Positions 43,655-52,894 of a DNA stretch of 64,000 nucleotides are shown one piece after another (the first letter of the stretch is position 1; every line of letters starts with the position of its first letter). The notes beneath the pieces were generated by a model that searched no databases, had not been told where the DNA came from, and saw nothing but the letters and a program-made list of their open reading frames with translations. The position numbers and the translations under genes were made by a program. This DNA comes from JANQOH01 sp965214495 (GTDB lineage: Bacteria; Pseudomonadota; Alphaproteobacteria; UBA7887): the NCBI GenBank assembly GCA_965214495.1, contig OZ243958.1:1922001-1986000 (forward strand). The letters are read 5' to 3'.

Positions 43655-45178
43655 ATGACCGGGCTGGTGACGTTCGAAGAGCCGACCGAACGGCTGGTGC
43701 GATTCGTCGAGGACACGCCGCCCGAAGAGATCGTCGCGGCGACCTGCGCCGAACTGCGCAGCGGCACGCCGGCGCGCGACCTGCTCGCGGCCGCCGGACT
43801 CGCGGTGAGCCGCTCGACCGAACTGCCGCCGTCGCACCACGGCGGCCCGGTGCATCCCGTCGCCGGGTTGCAGGCGGTCAATCGGCTGGCGGAGCGGCTG
43901 GACGGCGACTCCGCGGCGCTGCCCGTGGTGCAGAGCGTCGCCCTGGCCAACAAGCACGTTCACGCGCCCGAAATGGGGCCGGGAGCGATGCCCGTCATCG
44001 CCGTCGGCGACCTCGCCGGCAAGCCGAAGCGCGAATTGCTTGACGGTTTCGCCTTCGAGCTCGGCCGCCGCCGCGCCGCCGCCGCGGAGCGCTGTCTGCT
44101 GGCGCTGCTCGACGCCGCCGAACCCGGCGAGATCATGGAAGCGCTGCTGGCGGTGGCGTTGCCGCGCAACGCGCTCGACGACCACTACCTGCTCTATCCG
44201 GTCTATGCGTTCCGGGCGCTCGACGATCTCGGCTGGCAGCACGCGGCGGCGATCCTCCGCCCGCCCGTCCGTTTCCTCACCCGCCACCCGATGATGGAGC
44301 ACGCCGGCGGCGTGCGCGGCGCGATTATCCAGGACGGGATCGACCTCTATCGCGATTTCGCGGCGCTCGAGGCGCTGGTCGACGACCGCGGCCTGGCGGC
44401 AGGCGGCGCGCGTTTCGAAACCGGGGCCGACGAAACGCCGGCGGTCGATGCGCTGGCCGACTCCATCACCCTTGCCGACAAGGCGGCGGCGGCGCCCGGC
44501 CTGGCCGCGAACGCGCTCGCCGCCGGCCTTTCCGTCATGGGCGCGTGCGAGGCGCAGTCCATCGCCGCGGCGCGGCGCTATCTGCGCTCCGACACCGGCA
44601 ACCCGTTCGACGTGCACTATCACACCGGCATGAGCGCGCGGCGCTATCTGCTCCGCCTGCCGGGCCTCTCGCTGCGCACGCGGCTGCTGGCGCTGCTGTC
44701 GTGGGGACAGGGCTACGAAGTGCGCCATCTCGACCGCACCATGCGCTGGCCGGCGGGCGCCGGAGACAAGCCCTGCGCAGCGCTGCCCGACCGCACGCAG
44801 GGCGCCTCGCTCGCGGCGATCTCGGACAGCATCGCCGCCCAGCCCGAATACGACCTGACCACGATGACCGGTTCGATCGCCGACCTGGTGGCGCCGGACT
44901 CGGTGCGCGGCACGGTCGCGCTGGCCGAGGATTACGCGGCGCGCGGATACGACGGCGCGGCGTTTCTCGACCTGATGGCCCAATGGGTCTGCCGCGACGA
45001 TCAATCGGAGATGCACGCCTGGAAGCTCCAGCAGGCGGTCTTCGAGGAATACGGCGCGACGCGGGAGCCCTTCCGCCGCGCACATCTGGTCGCGGCCGCG
45101 AAACACGCCGCCTGCGTCGCCCGCCTGCGCCCGCGCACGATCTGGCCCCGAGCCCGCGCCCTGCTCGCCGAAGCATAA
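43655..45178 (+). CDS. Large helical protein of unknown function
   Basis: A 507-residue soluble, Ala/Leu-rich, largely helical protein: MTGLVTFEEPTERLVRFVED, LPPSHHGGPVHPVAGLQAVN, ALANKHVHAPEMGPGAMPVI, HPMMEHAGGVRGAIIQDGID and DVHYHTGMSARRYLL hold many conserved-looking His residues (several HHGG, KHVH, HYHTG patterns), which could bind metal. No signal peptide or membrane span. I do not recognise the family. The start at 43655 has GGGGGGCGGA upstream. A short remnant of a paralogue's 5' region is at 46783-46880. Confidence 0.7.
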   Translation: MTGLVTFEEPTERLVRFVEDTPPEEIVAATCAELRSGTPARDLLAAAGLAVSRSTELPPSHHGGPVHPVAGLQAVNRLAERLDGDSAALPVVQSVALANKHVHAPEMGPGAMPVIAVGDLAGKPKRELLDGFAFELGRRRAAAAERCLLALLDAAEPGEIMEALLAVALPRNALDDHYLLYPVYAFRALDDLGWQHAAAILRPPVRFLTRHPMMEHAGGVRGAIIQDGIDLYRDFAALEALVDDRGLAAGGARFETGADETPAVDALADSITLADKAAAAPGLAANALAAGLSVMGACEAQSIAAARRYLRSDTGNPFDVHYHTGMSARRYLLRLPGLSLRTRLLALLSWGQGYEVRHLDRTMRWPAGAGDKPCAALPDRTQGASLAAISDSIAAQPEYDLTTMTGSIADLVAPDSVRGTVALAEDYAARGYDGAAFLDLMAQWVCRDDQSEMHAWKLQQAVFEEYGATREPFRRAHLVAAAKHAACVARLRPRTIWPRARALLAEA

Positions 45179-45221
45179 CCGTCGGGCCGCACGGCCCGTC
45201 CGCCCGCCACATCGACCCGCC

Positions 45222-46510
45222 TGTAGGGGCGCCCCTTGTGGGCGCCCAAACCCGCGGGCGATGGGCTGCTGTCGGAGCGGCTGCGCCTGTAGGGGCGCCC
45301 CTTGTGGGTGCCCAAACCCCCGAACAGGCGCGGAATAGGGGCGGCCAACCACAAGGGTTGCCCCTACAGAAATTGTCACGGTTCGCGCCGGCGATGACAG
45401 CGCGACGGCGACGCCTCCCGGCCGCCGCGAAGAGGCGGGCGCGCCAGACCACATCCACCCGCCTGTAGGGGCGCCCCTTGTGGGTGCCCAAACCCCCGAA
45501 CAGGCGCGGAATATGGGAGGGCAACCACAAGGGTTGCCCCTACAGAAATTGTCACGGTTCGCGCCGGCAATGACAGCGCGACGGCGGCGCCTCCCGGCCG
45601 CCGCGAAGGGGCGGGCCCGCCAGACCACATCCACCCGCCTGTAGGGGCGCCCCTTGTGGGTGCCCAAACCCCCGAACAGGCGCGGAATATGGGAGGGCAA
45701 CCACAAGGGTTGCCCCTACAGAAATTGTCACGGTTCGTGCCGGCGATGACAGCGGCACGGCAGCGCCTCCCGGCCGCCGCGAAGGGGCGGGCCCGCCAGA
45801 CCACATCCACCCGCCCGTAGGGGCGCCCGCACCAGAGGTGCGCGGGCGTCCCGCCCGCATGCCACATCCACTCATCTGTAGGGGCGCCCCTTGTGGGCGC
45901 CCAAACCCCCGAACAGGCGCGGAATATGGGAGGGCAACCACAAGGGTTGCCCCTACAGAAATTGTCACGGTTCGTGCCGGCGATGACAACGGCACGGCAG
46001 CGCCTCCCGGCCGCCGCGAAGGGGCGGGCCCGCCAGACCACATCCACCCATCTGTAGGGGCGCCCCTTGTGGGCGCCCAACCCCCCGAACAGGCGCGGAA
46101 TAGGGGCGGCCAACCACAAGGGTTGCCCCTACAGAAATTGTCGCGGTTCGTGTTGGCAATGACAGCGCGACGGCGGCGCCTCCCGGCCGCCGCGAAGGGG
46201 CGGGCCCGCCAGACCACATCGACCCGCCTGTAGGGGCGCCCGCGCCAGAGGTGCGCGGGCGTCCCGCCCGCATGCCACATCCACCCGCCTGTAGGGGCGC
46301 CCCTTGTGGGTGCCCAAACCCCCGAACAGGCGCGGAATATGGGAGGGCAACCACAAGGGTTGCCCCCACAGAAATTGTCACGGTTCGCGCCGGCGATGAC
46401 AGCGGCACGGCAGCGCCTCCCGGCCGCCGCGAAGGGGCGGGCGCGCCAGACCACATCGACCCGCCTGTAGGGGCGCCCCTTGTGGGCGCCCAACCCCCCG
46501 AATCCGCAAC
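45222..46510 (-). repeat. Mosaic palindromic repeat array 4 (about ten cores)
   Basis: Ten GTAGGGGCGCCC-type cores in the reverse orientation, most in units of about 177 bp that also hold GGGCAACCACAAGGGTTGCC, linker GAAATTGTCACGGTTCG and the palindromic CCTCCCGGCCGCCGCGAAGG. Two cores (45817, 46229) are replaced by a GTGCGCGGGCGTCCCGCCCGC-like palindrome. This explains the whole gap after the gene at 43655; apparent ORFs here are translations of repeats. Confidence 0.92.
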
Positions 46511-46782
46511 ACGCCGATCCCGCGGTCCGATATGGCCCTTTCGGAATTCGCGCCTCTTCGGTGCGCGGGCGTCCCGCCCGCCCTTCCTCCCTGGCGTCGC
46601 GTTCCCCCGGGGTAAGGGCGACCGAACCCGCAACCCAGAGCGCATATCCCGTGACCACCGCAGCTCGACGAAAAAAATGATTCATCGCGGGGAAAACCCG
46701 GGCCGGCGCACCGTTGGAGTCAACCCGCGGCAGGTCGTCCGCTGGGGCTGCCGGGGAGCCAGAAGGCGGGGTGGCTGACGGC
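46290..46782. repeat. 493-bp direct duplication, copy A
   Basis: Nearly identical to 50302-50793 (only scattered single-base differences). It contains two repeat cores, the segment ATATGGCCCTTTCGGAATTC, and the last ~20 codons of the oxygenase-like gene found intact at 50731 (read on the minus strand: AVSHPAFWLPGSPSGRPAAG). The rest of that gene is absent here, so copy A is the derived copy. Confidence 0.88.
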
Positions 46783-46880
46783 GAGTGAGGCGCTGGCGCG
46801 CCCACGGGGATCTGCTACCTTGTTCGGACGCTGGGTTGCAGGCGGTCGATCGCTTGGCGGGGCGGCTCGACGGCTCATGC
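46783..46880 (+). pseudogene. Remnant of a paralogue of the 43655 gene
   Basis: GAGGCGCTGGCGCGCCCACG and GGATCTGCTACCTTG mirror the sequence just upstream of the 43655 gene (43592-43630), and TGGGTTGCAGGCGGTCGATC then mirrors an internal part of it (43866-43910, coding GLQAVNRLAERLDG). About 240 bp between them are missing, so this is a deleted duplicate, truncated at both ends. Confidence 0.6.
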
Positions 46881-46949
46881 GAAGAGCGGCGTTCTTGCGA
46901 TGCGCGTGGCGGTCGAGAGGCCACGCGCCGAGGGGGAGGAGATAGCGCG

Positions 46950-48383
46950 ATGGGTAGGGTTTCGCTTGCAACCGTTCGGGTTGCCGCAGTTACGATCCTG
47001 ATCGCGGCCCTGCTGTCGATTGCGGCGGGCGCCGCCCGGGCGGAAACCCCCGACGAACGCGCGCTGCGCGACTGGGCCATGCACGGCAACCTCGGCGAGG
47101 TGCAGCGGTTGCTTGCCGAGGGCGCCGACCCCGACGTCCCCGACCACATGGGGCGGACTTCGGTGCACCGCGCCGCCGAGAACGGGGAAAACGCCGTTCT
47201 GGACGTGCTTCTGGAGGCCGGCGCCAACCCCGACGCCCGGGATGACGAGGGCAGAACGCCCCTGCACCTGGCCGCAGCCTCCGGGTCCGAACCGGATTCG
47301 CAGGCGGCCATCGAGGTGCTGCTCCGCCGCGGCGCGAGTGCCGATCCCGCCGACGCGGAAGGCCGAACGCCGCTGCACGTCGTGGCCAAAGAGCATCGCG
47401 AGGCCGCCAGCGTTCACGACCTTCTGGCGGCCGGCGCCGATCCCGCCCGGACCGACAACCGGGGCGACGCCCCGCTTCACTATGCCGTGGGCCACGACAG
47501 CCGCAACAGCGTCGATGTGGTGGGGGCGCTGGTGGACGCCGGCGCCGGGGCGGATGCGATCGGGAGCAGCGGTGAGACGCCGCTGCAACTGTTCGCTCGT
47601 ATCGGAGCCGGCGGCGCGATCGTGACGGTCCTGACGGCAGCCGGCGCCGACCCGGACCGGAAGAACCCGGATGGCGAGACGCCGCTTCACACGGCGATCC
47701 GCAACGGCGGCAGCGCGGAGAACTCTTCCATGGTGGAAGCCCTGCTCGCCGCGGGCGCCGACCCCTGTATCCAGGATGCCCAACGCTACACGCCCTATCA
47801 GATCGCCCGCGAGGGCGGAGCGGTCCACTCGGCTCTGGATCGGGCGCACGGGCACGACCTGGCGTGCGACGACAGGAACACCGACCGCCTGGCGGCGAGC
47901 TGGACCGTCGATGCGGCGGACTGGCCGGGCGAACTGACCGCACGGTCGAACGTCCGCTCGGGGCCGGGCACGGACCACGACATCCTGGCGACGCTGGACG
48001 GCGGCACGGCGGTTCATGTCACCGGCACGGTCGGAAACACGGACTGGCTGCAGGTCGAGGTGGCGGGCGAGACGGCGTTCGTCCATGCATCGCTGGTGAG
48101 GGAGGTCGAAGCCGCGGCGGACGGCATGGAGGGCGGTGAGCAGGAGCGGACGCCCGGCATCGCCCCGGCCGACCGGATCATGCATGCGAGGGACGACCTG
48201 GTGGATGTACGTAGCGGGCCGGGCGCGGACCATGCCGTGCTCGGGCAGCTGATATTCGGCCAGAAGGTGCGGGTGACGGGCGAGGCCGGCGAATGGCTCC
48301 GGATCGAGGCGCGCCGCGCGGCCTTCGTCCACGGCTCGCAACTCATCCCGCCGGACCAGTTCCGCGAGCGGCAGGAGCGGTAG
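46950..48383 (+). CDS. Secreted ankyrin-repeat protein with two bacterial SH3 domains
   Basis: A 477-residue protein. A signal peptide (VRVAAVTILIAALLSIAAGA, cleavage near ARA-E) sends it to the periplasm or beyond. About seven ankyrin repeats follow from residue ~35 to 300 (GRTSVHRAAENGENAVLDVL, GRTPLHLAAASGSE, GETPLHTAIRNGG). Two SH3b-like domains come after them, each with the NVRSGPGTDHDILATLDGG or DVRSGPGADHAVLGQLIFG pattern. SH3b domains usually bind peptidoglycan; ankyrins bind proteins. The combination suggests a cell-wall- or host-facing binding protein. RBS AGGGGGAGGAGA. Flanked on both sides by repeats. Confidence 0.88.
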   Translation: MGRVSLATVRVAAVTILIAALLSIAAGAARAETPDERALRDWAMHGNLGEVQRLLAEGADPDVPDHMGRTSVHRAAENGENAVLDVLLEAGANPDARDDEGRTPLHLAAASGSEPDSQAAIEVLLRRGASADPADAEGRTPLHVVAKEHREAASVHDLLAAGADPARTDNRGDAPLHYAVGHDSRNSVDVVGALVDAGAGADAIGSSGETPLQLFARIGAGGAIVTVLTAAGADPDRKNPDGETPLHTAIRNGGSAENSSMVEALLAAGADPCIQDAQRYTPYQIAREGGAVHSALDRAHGHDLACDDRNTDRLAASWTVDAADWPGELTARSNVRSGPGTDHDILATLDGGTAVHVTGTVGNTDWLQVEVAGETAFVHASLVREVEAAADGMEGGEQERTPGIAPADRIMHARDDLVDVRSGPGADHAVLGQLIFGQKVRVTGEAGEWLRIEARRAAFVHGSQLIPPDQFRERQER

Positions 48384-49068
48384 GAGGCTGCGGAAGCGGA
48401 GTGCAAAGCGGCGGTGGCCCGTTTCGAGGAGATTCTATACGCCTTCAATCGCTGTCGTAGCCACGGAACTCCGCATAATGTTTGCGTTGGCCGCCATCCC
48501 GGGGGACGCGCAGCAACCGACGAGGGTGCCCGCACCTGTTGCGGTCTCGCTCGTGGTCGATACGAATGGAACTGCAGGACATTCGAATCGATTATAGAAA
48601 GACGTCAATGACCGCCTACAGAAAACGAAGCGCGGCGTTCGGCGCGGGTGTAGGTCGAGACCATCCGCGAGCCTGCGGCCCATCGTCCTTGTCGTTCGAT
48701 GGTGTCCTGGCCGGCCCCTCGCTCCTCCAGGCCGCCGCGAAGGGGCGGGCGCGCCAGACCACATCGACCCGCCCGTAGGGGCGCCCGCACCAGAGGTGCG
48801 TGTGTGGACGCCCCCTTGGATGCAAGCATTTTCTCGCGGTGGGTTTGGGATCGAAGCGGTCAGGCGCTGTCGTGTGTCCGGCCTCGATAGATGCGGCATT
48901 GAAGCGCCGCAGGCCCGTATGGAGATACGCGGAGCGGGTCCATTTCGCGGGCACGAGCTCGAAGCTCGGCGCACCTGGCTGGTTTTCCCGCCCCCGTCTC
49001 ATTGACCGTTGTCCCTTACCCGTCCGTTCGCCCTGCCTGCATCCCCACCGGGTCCGACGCGCCGCCGC
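48384..49068. other. Intergenic region with one degenerate repeat fragment
   Basis: No convincing gene. Around 48719-48795 is a partial repeat unit (GCCGCCGCGAAGGGGCGGGC, then CCGTAGGGGCGCCC). The rest, including 48800-49068, is unassigned; the part nearest 49068 may be the non-coding end of the IS110-type element. Confidence 0.6.
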
Positions 49069-50097
49069 TTACGCAGCCTGCGGCGCCGGCGCCCGGTAGT
49101 CCTGTCGTTTCGTCATCAGCGCCCACACCGTGCGCGCCATCTTGTTCGCCAGCGCCACCGCAACCAGCAGCCGCGGCTTGCGCGACAGCATCCGCGCCAG
49201 CCACGACCCCGGTGGCGCCCCCCGCCGAGCCGCCTGGCGCACCACCGACATCGCCCCGATGATCAACAATCGACGCAGGTCGCGCTGACCCATCTTCGAC
49301 ATCTTGCCGAGCCGAGGCTTGCCCCCCGTCGTGTGCTGGCGCGGCGTCAGGCCGAGCCACGCCACAAAGTCGCGACCCCGGCGGAAGCTCTCCATCGGCG
49401 GCGCAAACGCCTGAAGCGCCAGCGTGCACACAGGCCCCACCCCGGGAACCGTCATCAGCCGCACGCTGTCTTCATCCCGACGCGATCGCTGCCGAAGCTC
49501 CTTGTCCAACCCCTTGATCCGATCGTCGAACGCCGCGATCTGCGCGATCAGGTCCTTGCCAAGCTTGCGCATCAACGCCGGCAACCGCGAACCCGGTTCC
49601 GCGATCGCCGCCGCAAGACGCTTCACGTGAGCCGGCCCCTGCGGAGCCACAACCCCGAACTCCGCCAGATGGCCGCGCAACGCATTGATCGTCTGCGTGC
49701 GCTGGCTTACCGCAAGATCGCGGACCTTGAACAACGCCCCCAGAGCCTGCTGCTCCGCGCTCTTCACCGAGACGAAATGCATCGTCGGACGAGACGCCGC
49801 CTCCACGATCGCCTCCGCATCCGCCGCATCGTTTTTCTGACGCTTCACGAACGGCTTCACGTAGATCGGCGGAACCAGCTTCACCGCGTGACCCAGCGCG
49901 CCCAACTCTCGCCCCCAATGGTGGGCCCCCGCGCACGCCTCCATCGCCACCACGCAGGGCCTTTGCGACGACAGAAACGGCATCAGCTTGCCCCGCGTCA
50001 GCTTCTTGCGGAAAACAACCGAGCCGTCGTCGGCCGCGCCATGCAGCTGAAAGCTGTGCTTCGCCAGATCGATCCCGATCATGCTAACCTGTTCCAC
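49069..50097 (-). CDS. IS110/IS1111-family transposase
   Basis: A 342-residue DEDD transposase. N-terminal RuvC-like domain: SMIGIDLAKHSFQLHGAADD (first Asp), VVAMEACAGAHHWGREL (Glu) and VKRQKNDAADAEAIVEAASR (Asp pair). The C-terminal transposase_20 domain has LMTVPGVGPVCTLALQAF and FVAWLGLTPRQHTTGGKPRL, with the serine-containing part following. GTG at 50097 with GAGGAGG 6 bp upstream is preferred; ATG at 50082 is possible. IS110 elements lack terminal repeats and target duplications, so borders are not defined. Confidence 0.93.
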   Translation of the reverse strand: MEQVSMIGIDLAKHSFQLHGAADDGSVVFRKKLTRGKLMPFLSSQRPCVVAMEACAGAHHWGRELGALGHAVKLVPPIYVKPFVKRQKNDAADAEAIVEAASRPTMHFVSVKSAEQQALGALFKVRDLAVSQRTQTINALRGHLAEFGVVAPQGPAHVKRLAAAIAEPGSRLPALMRKLGKDLIAQIAAFDDRIKGLDKELRQRSRRDEDSVRLMTVPGVGPVCTLALQAFAPPMESFRRGRDFVAWLGLTPRQHTTGGKPRLGKMSKMGQRDLRRLLIIGAMSVVRQAARRGAPPGSWLARMLSRKPRLLVAVALANKMARTVWALMTKRQDYRAPAPQAA

Positions 50098-50219
50098 GGA
50101 CGCCTCCTCTCTTCTGAAGGTGAAAACTCTCTCGCCGGAGTGAGCTACAACACCATCATGGCACGCCACGATGCCGGCGATAGGGGGCGTCCACCCCATC
50201 GCGGGCGTCCCGCCCGCAC

Positions 50220-50510
50220 GCCACATTCACCCATCTGTAGGGGCGCCCCTTGTGGGCGCCCAACCCCCACGGGGCGCACTCGTCGACGGCGGCGGGGCAT
50301 CTGTAGGGGCGCCCCTTGTGGGTGCCCAAACCCCCGAACAGGCGCGGAACATGGGAGGGCAACCACAAGGGTTGCCCCTACAGAAATTGTCACGGTTCGT
50401 GCCGGCGATGACAGCGGCACGGCAGCGCCTCCCGGCCGCCGCGAAGGGGCGGGCGCGCCAGACCACATCGACCCGCCTGTAGGGGCGCCCCTTGTGGGCG
50501 CCCAACCCCC
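50220..50510 (-). repeat. Mosaic palindromic repeat array 5
   Basis: Three GTAGGGGCGCCCC cores (50237, 50303, 50479 approx.) and one GGGCAACCACAAGGGTTGCC, in the same orientation as array 4, immediately beyond the IS110-type gene. Its right part is inside duplication copy B. Confidence 0.9.
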
Positions 50511-50793
50511 CGAATCCGCAACACGCCGATCCCGCGGTCCGATATGGCCCTTTCGGAATTCGCGCCTCTTCGGTGCGCGGGCGTCCCGCCCGCCCTTCCT
50601 CCCTGGCGTCGCGTTCCCCCGGGGTAAGGGCGACCGAACCCGCAACCCAGAGCGCATATCCCGTGACCACCGCAGCCGGACGAAAAAAATGATTCATCGC
50701 GGGAAAATCCGGGCCGGCGCACCGCTGGAGTCAGCCCGCGGCAGGTCGTCCGCTGGGGCTGCCGGGGAGCCAGAAGGCGGGGTGGCTGACGGC
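50302..50793. repeat. 492-bp direct duplication, copy B
   Basis: Partner of 46290-46782. Here the segment is continuous with the 3' end of the oxygenase-like gene (50731-50793), so this is taken as the original location. The two copies enclose the ankyrin gene and the IS110-type element. Confidence 0.88.
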
Positions 50794-51516
50794 CGGGGAG
50801 GCGGTGAAGTCGCGCGGGGCGTAGTGGAAATACGCCGCCACATAGCGCCCGGCGGTCAGCGGCCGCATCCGGGCGTGGAGCACGCGGGCGCCCTCATAGA
50901 CCACCAGCGTGCGTTCGTCGGTTTCGATCTGGCGGGTGACGCCGTCGGTGGCGGCCGAGAGGTCGAGAAACTGCATCGCCCACGGCGCGCCGGCCTCCAG
51001 CGTCACGGTGACGCCGATGGCGTGCATGGGATATTCGTCGGTATGGCCGATGAGGATGCAGCCCGGCGCATAGACGCGCGGGCCGTGCCACGCGGTCGGC
51101 GCCAGCGGCGCGCCGACGGCCGCTTCCGCGATGGGGAGCGCCGCGTGCAGGGTGCGGCGCATGAGCGCGGCCAGGGCGTCGCCGCCATAGATCGTGCGCA
51201 CGGCGTTGGCGTGCGGCGGCGCGCGGGCTTCCGGCGGCGCGGTCAGCCACTCCGCCGGCATGGCGACGGCGGAGCGGTAGGCGTTGGCGGCGGTGAACAG
51301 TTCCGGCGCGCTGCCCCCGGCGTCGAGCGCGCGCAGGGTCGCCTCGCGCAGTTCGGCGACGAGGGTGCGGTCGAGATCGGCGGCGGCGAAGCCGTGCTCC
51401 ATGTAGCGCGGGGCCCATGCGGCGGCGGCGGCGCTCTCGATCCAGCGTCCGCGCATGTAGATGTCGGGGACGGCGGTATCGCCGTCGGCGGTGTTGCGGG
51501 CGCTGTCGTCCTGCAC
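50731..51516 (-). CDS. 2-oxoglutarate/Fe(II) oxygenase-like protein at the end of the phage tail module
   Basis: About 261 residues. A double-stranded beta-helix pattern is suggested by CILIGHTDEYPMHAIGVTVT (His-x-Asp iron site), a distal His in GARVLHARMRPLTAG and the 2-oxoglutarate-binding Arg in RYVAAYFHYAP. Substrate unknown; a hydroxylase acting on a protein side chain is possible. GTG at 51516 follows GGGGAGTGACC; GTG at 51522 overlapping the upstream stop is an alternative. Last gene of the minus-strand tail operon; its final codons are duplicated at 46725. Confidence 0.7.
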   Translation of the reverse strand: MQDDSARNTADGDTAVPDIYMRGRWIESAAAAAWAPRYMEHGFAAADLDRTLVAELREATLRALDAGGSAPELFTAANAYRSAVAMPAEWLTAPPEARAPPHANAVRTIYGGDALAALMRRTLHAALPIAEAAVGAPLAPTAWHGPRVYAPGCILIGHTDEYPMHAIGVTVTLEAGAPWAMQFLDLSAATDGVTRQIETDERTLVVYEGARVLHARMRPLTAGRYVAAYFHYAPRDFTASPAVSHPAFWLPGSPSGRPAAG

Positions 51517-51518
51517 GG

Positions 51519-52481
51519 TCACTCCCCTTCGATGGCGGCGATGGCGGTGTCGGCGGCGGTCCGGGCGCCGGCGGCGTCGGTCGCGGCGGCGATCGCGGTG
51601 CGGCCCGAGGCGGCGGCGGCGAGCACGGCGGCCTCGCCGGCGGCCGGCGCGGCGGCGAACAGGCCCCACAGCGAGTGCGCGCCGCGCAGGCGCATGACGG
51701 CGCCGGCGGCGGCGCGCTCCAGGCGTTCCTCCGCCAGGGCGCGCGCGTCCCCGATCGCGGTCGGACCGAGCTCGGCGAGCAGTTCGGAAAGCGGCCTCGC
51801 GGCGTCGGCGGCGTAGTCGGCGGCCGGGTCGCTGCCGACGAGCGCCCGGCGCGCGGCGGCGCGGTCGGCCGGGGCGACGGCGGCGCGCGCGGGGGAAACC
51901 GCTGCGGCGTCCGCATCGCCGCCGGCCGCCAGCGCGCGGTCGCGCAGCAGGCCCCAGTGGCGCAACAAGGCGAAGTGGCGCGGCCATTCGCGTTCGGCGT
52001 AGGCGGACAGGAACCGGCGGTGGGCGGCGCCCCACAGCACGGCCGGGCCGGCGGCGTCGAGCGGCACCAGCGCCGGCAGATCGACGCAGTCCGGGTGCGC
52101 CGCGCCGACGGTCAGGCAGGCGTGAAGCTCGGTGCGCAGGTCGGGCAGGCCCACGTCTTCGAGCCAGTGCGCGCGGTGCACGTGCCCCTGGCGCGTCGTC
52201 GATCCTGCGGTCAGCGGCGCGCTCCAGTGGGCCAGGCGGGCGGCCATCAGCGGCCCGATGCGCGCCGCGTAGCAGCGCCGCGCGTGCAGGTCGATGACGG
52301 CCGCCCAGGCTTCGCCGGCCATCGCGTGCACGGCGGGGCTCTCGGCGTGGGTCAGATGCGCCGTCAGATGCGCGCGTTCGGCGTCGTCGAGCCAGCCGTC
52401 GTCGAGGCTGTCGCCGTCGTGGCTCCAGATGCCGCCGGCGCGCGTGATCGGCTGGCGCGCGGGGGTCGGCGTCGTGCTCAT
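51519..52481 (-). CDS. Phage-tail-module protein, unknown (320 residues)
   Basis: Starts MSTTPTPARQPITRAGGIWS. The middle is Ala/His/Trp rich (GHVHRAHWLEDVGLPDLRTE, WGAAHRRFLSAYAEREWPRH), and the C-terminal third is a low-complexity Ala-rich helix ending TAADTAIAAIEGE. Not recognised; position suggests a tail accessory or fibre-related protein. Its start overlaps the upstream gene by 4 bp and its stop overlaps the next start region. Confidence 0.6.
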   Translation of the reverse strand: MSTTPTPARQPITRAGGIWSHDGDSLDDGWLDDAERAHLTAHLTHAESPAVHAMAGEAWAAVIDLHARRCYAARIGPLMAARLAHWSAPLTAGSTTRQGHVHRAHWLEDVGLPDLRTELHACLTVGAAHPDCVDLPALVPLDAAGPAVLWGAAHRRFLSAYAEREWPRHFALLRHWGLLRDRALAAGGDADAAAVSPARAAVAPADRAAARRALVGSDPAADYAADAARPLSELLAELGPTAIGDARALAEERLERAAAGAVMRLRGAHSLWGLFAAAPAAGEAAVLAAAASGRTAIAAATDAAGARTAADTAIAAIEGE

Positions 52482-52894
52482 GCGGCGATCTCCGGCTGGT
52501 CGAACTCGATCCACGGCCCGTTCGGGCCGTCGGGGCAGTATCGCGACCGCCGGCGGGCGGGGCCGGTGGCGATCAGCGTCCAGGCGCGGCTGCCGGACAG
52601 GCGGTGGCGGGTCTCGGCGCGGCGCCGGCGCACCCGGCCCGGAAACAACGCCGCCCGGCGCACCCGCCCGCACCGGTCGAGCCACGCCTCGTCGAGGCGG
52701 CCCCACAGCACGAGGCTCAGGCTGTCCCAGCGATGATCGTCCCACACGGTCGCGCCCGGCGCGGCCTCGAGCCGGTGGATCGACAGCCGCCAGCGGCCGA
52801 TGCGCGCGACGTGCCAGCGATCGACGCGCACGCCGCGCACCGCCACCGAGATGTCGGGCGGGCGCCCGAACGCCGTCACCTGCGCCCCAGCCAT
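52478..52894 (-). CDS. Phage-tail-module protein, unknown (138 residues)
   Basis: MAGAQVTAFGRPPDISVAVR, then WRLSIHRLEAAPGATVWDDH, LVLWGRLDEAWLDRCGRVRR and GPNGPWIEFDQPEIAA. The beta-rich layout is cupin-like, but no metal-binding motif is certain. Begins 19 bp inside the upstream gene and overlaps the downstream start by ATGA, as is usual for this operon. Confidence 0.6.
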   Translation of the reverse strand: MAGAQVTAFGRPPDISVAVRGVRVDRWHVARIGRWRLSIHRLEAAPGATVWDDHRWDSLSLVLWGRLDEAWLDRCGRVRRAALFPGRVRRRRAETRHRLSGSRAWTLIATGPARRRSRYCPDGPNGPWIEFDQPEIAA

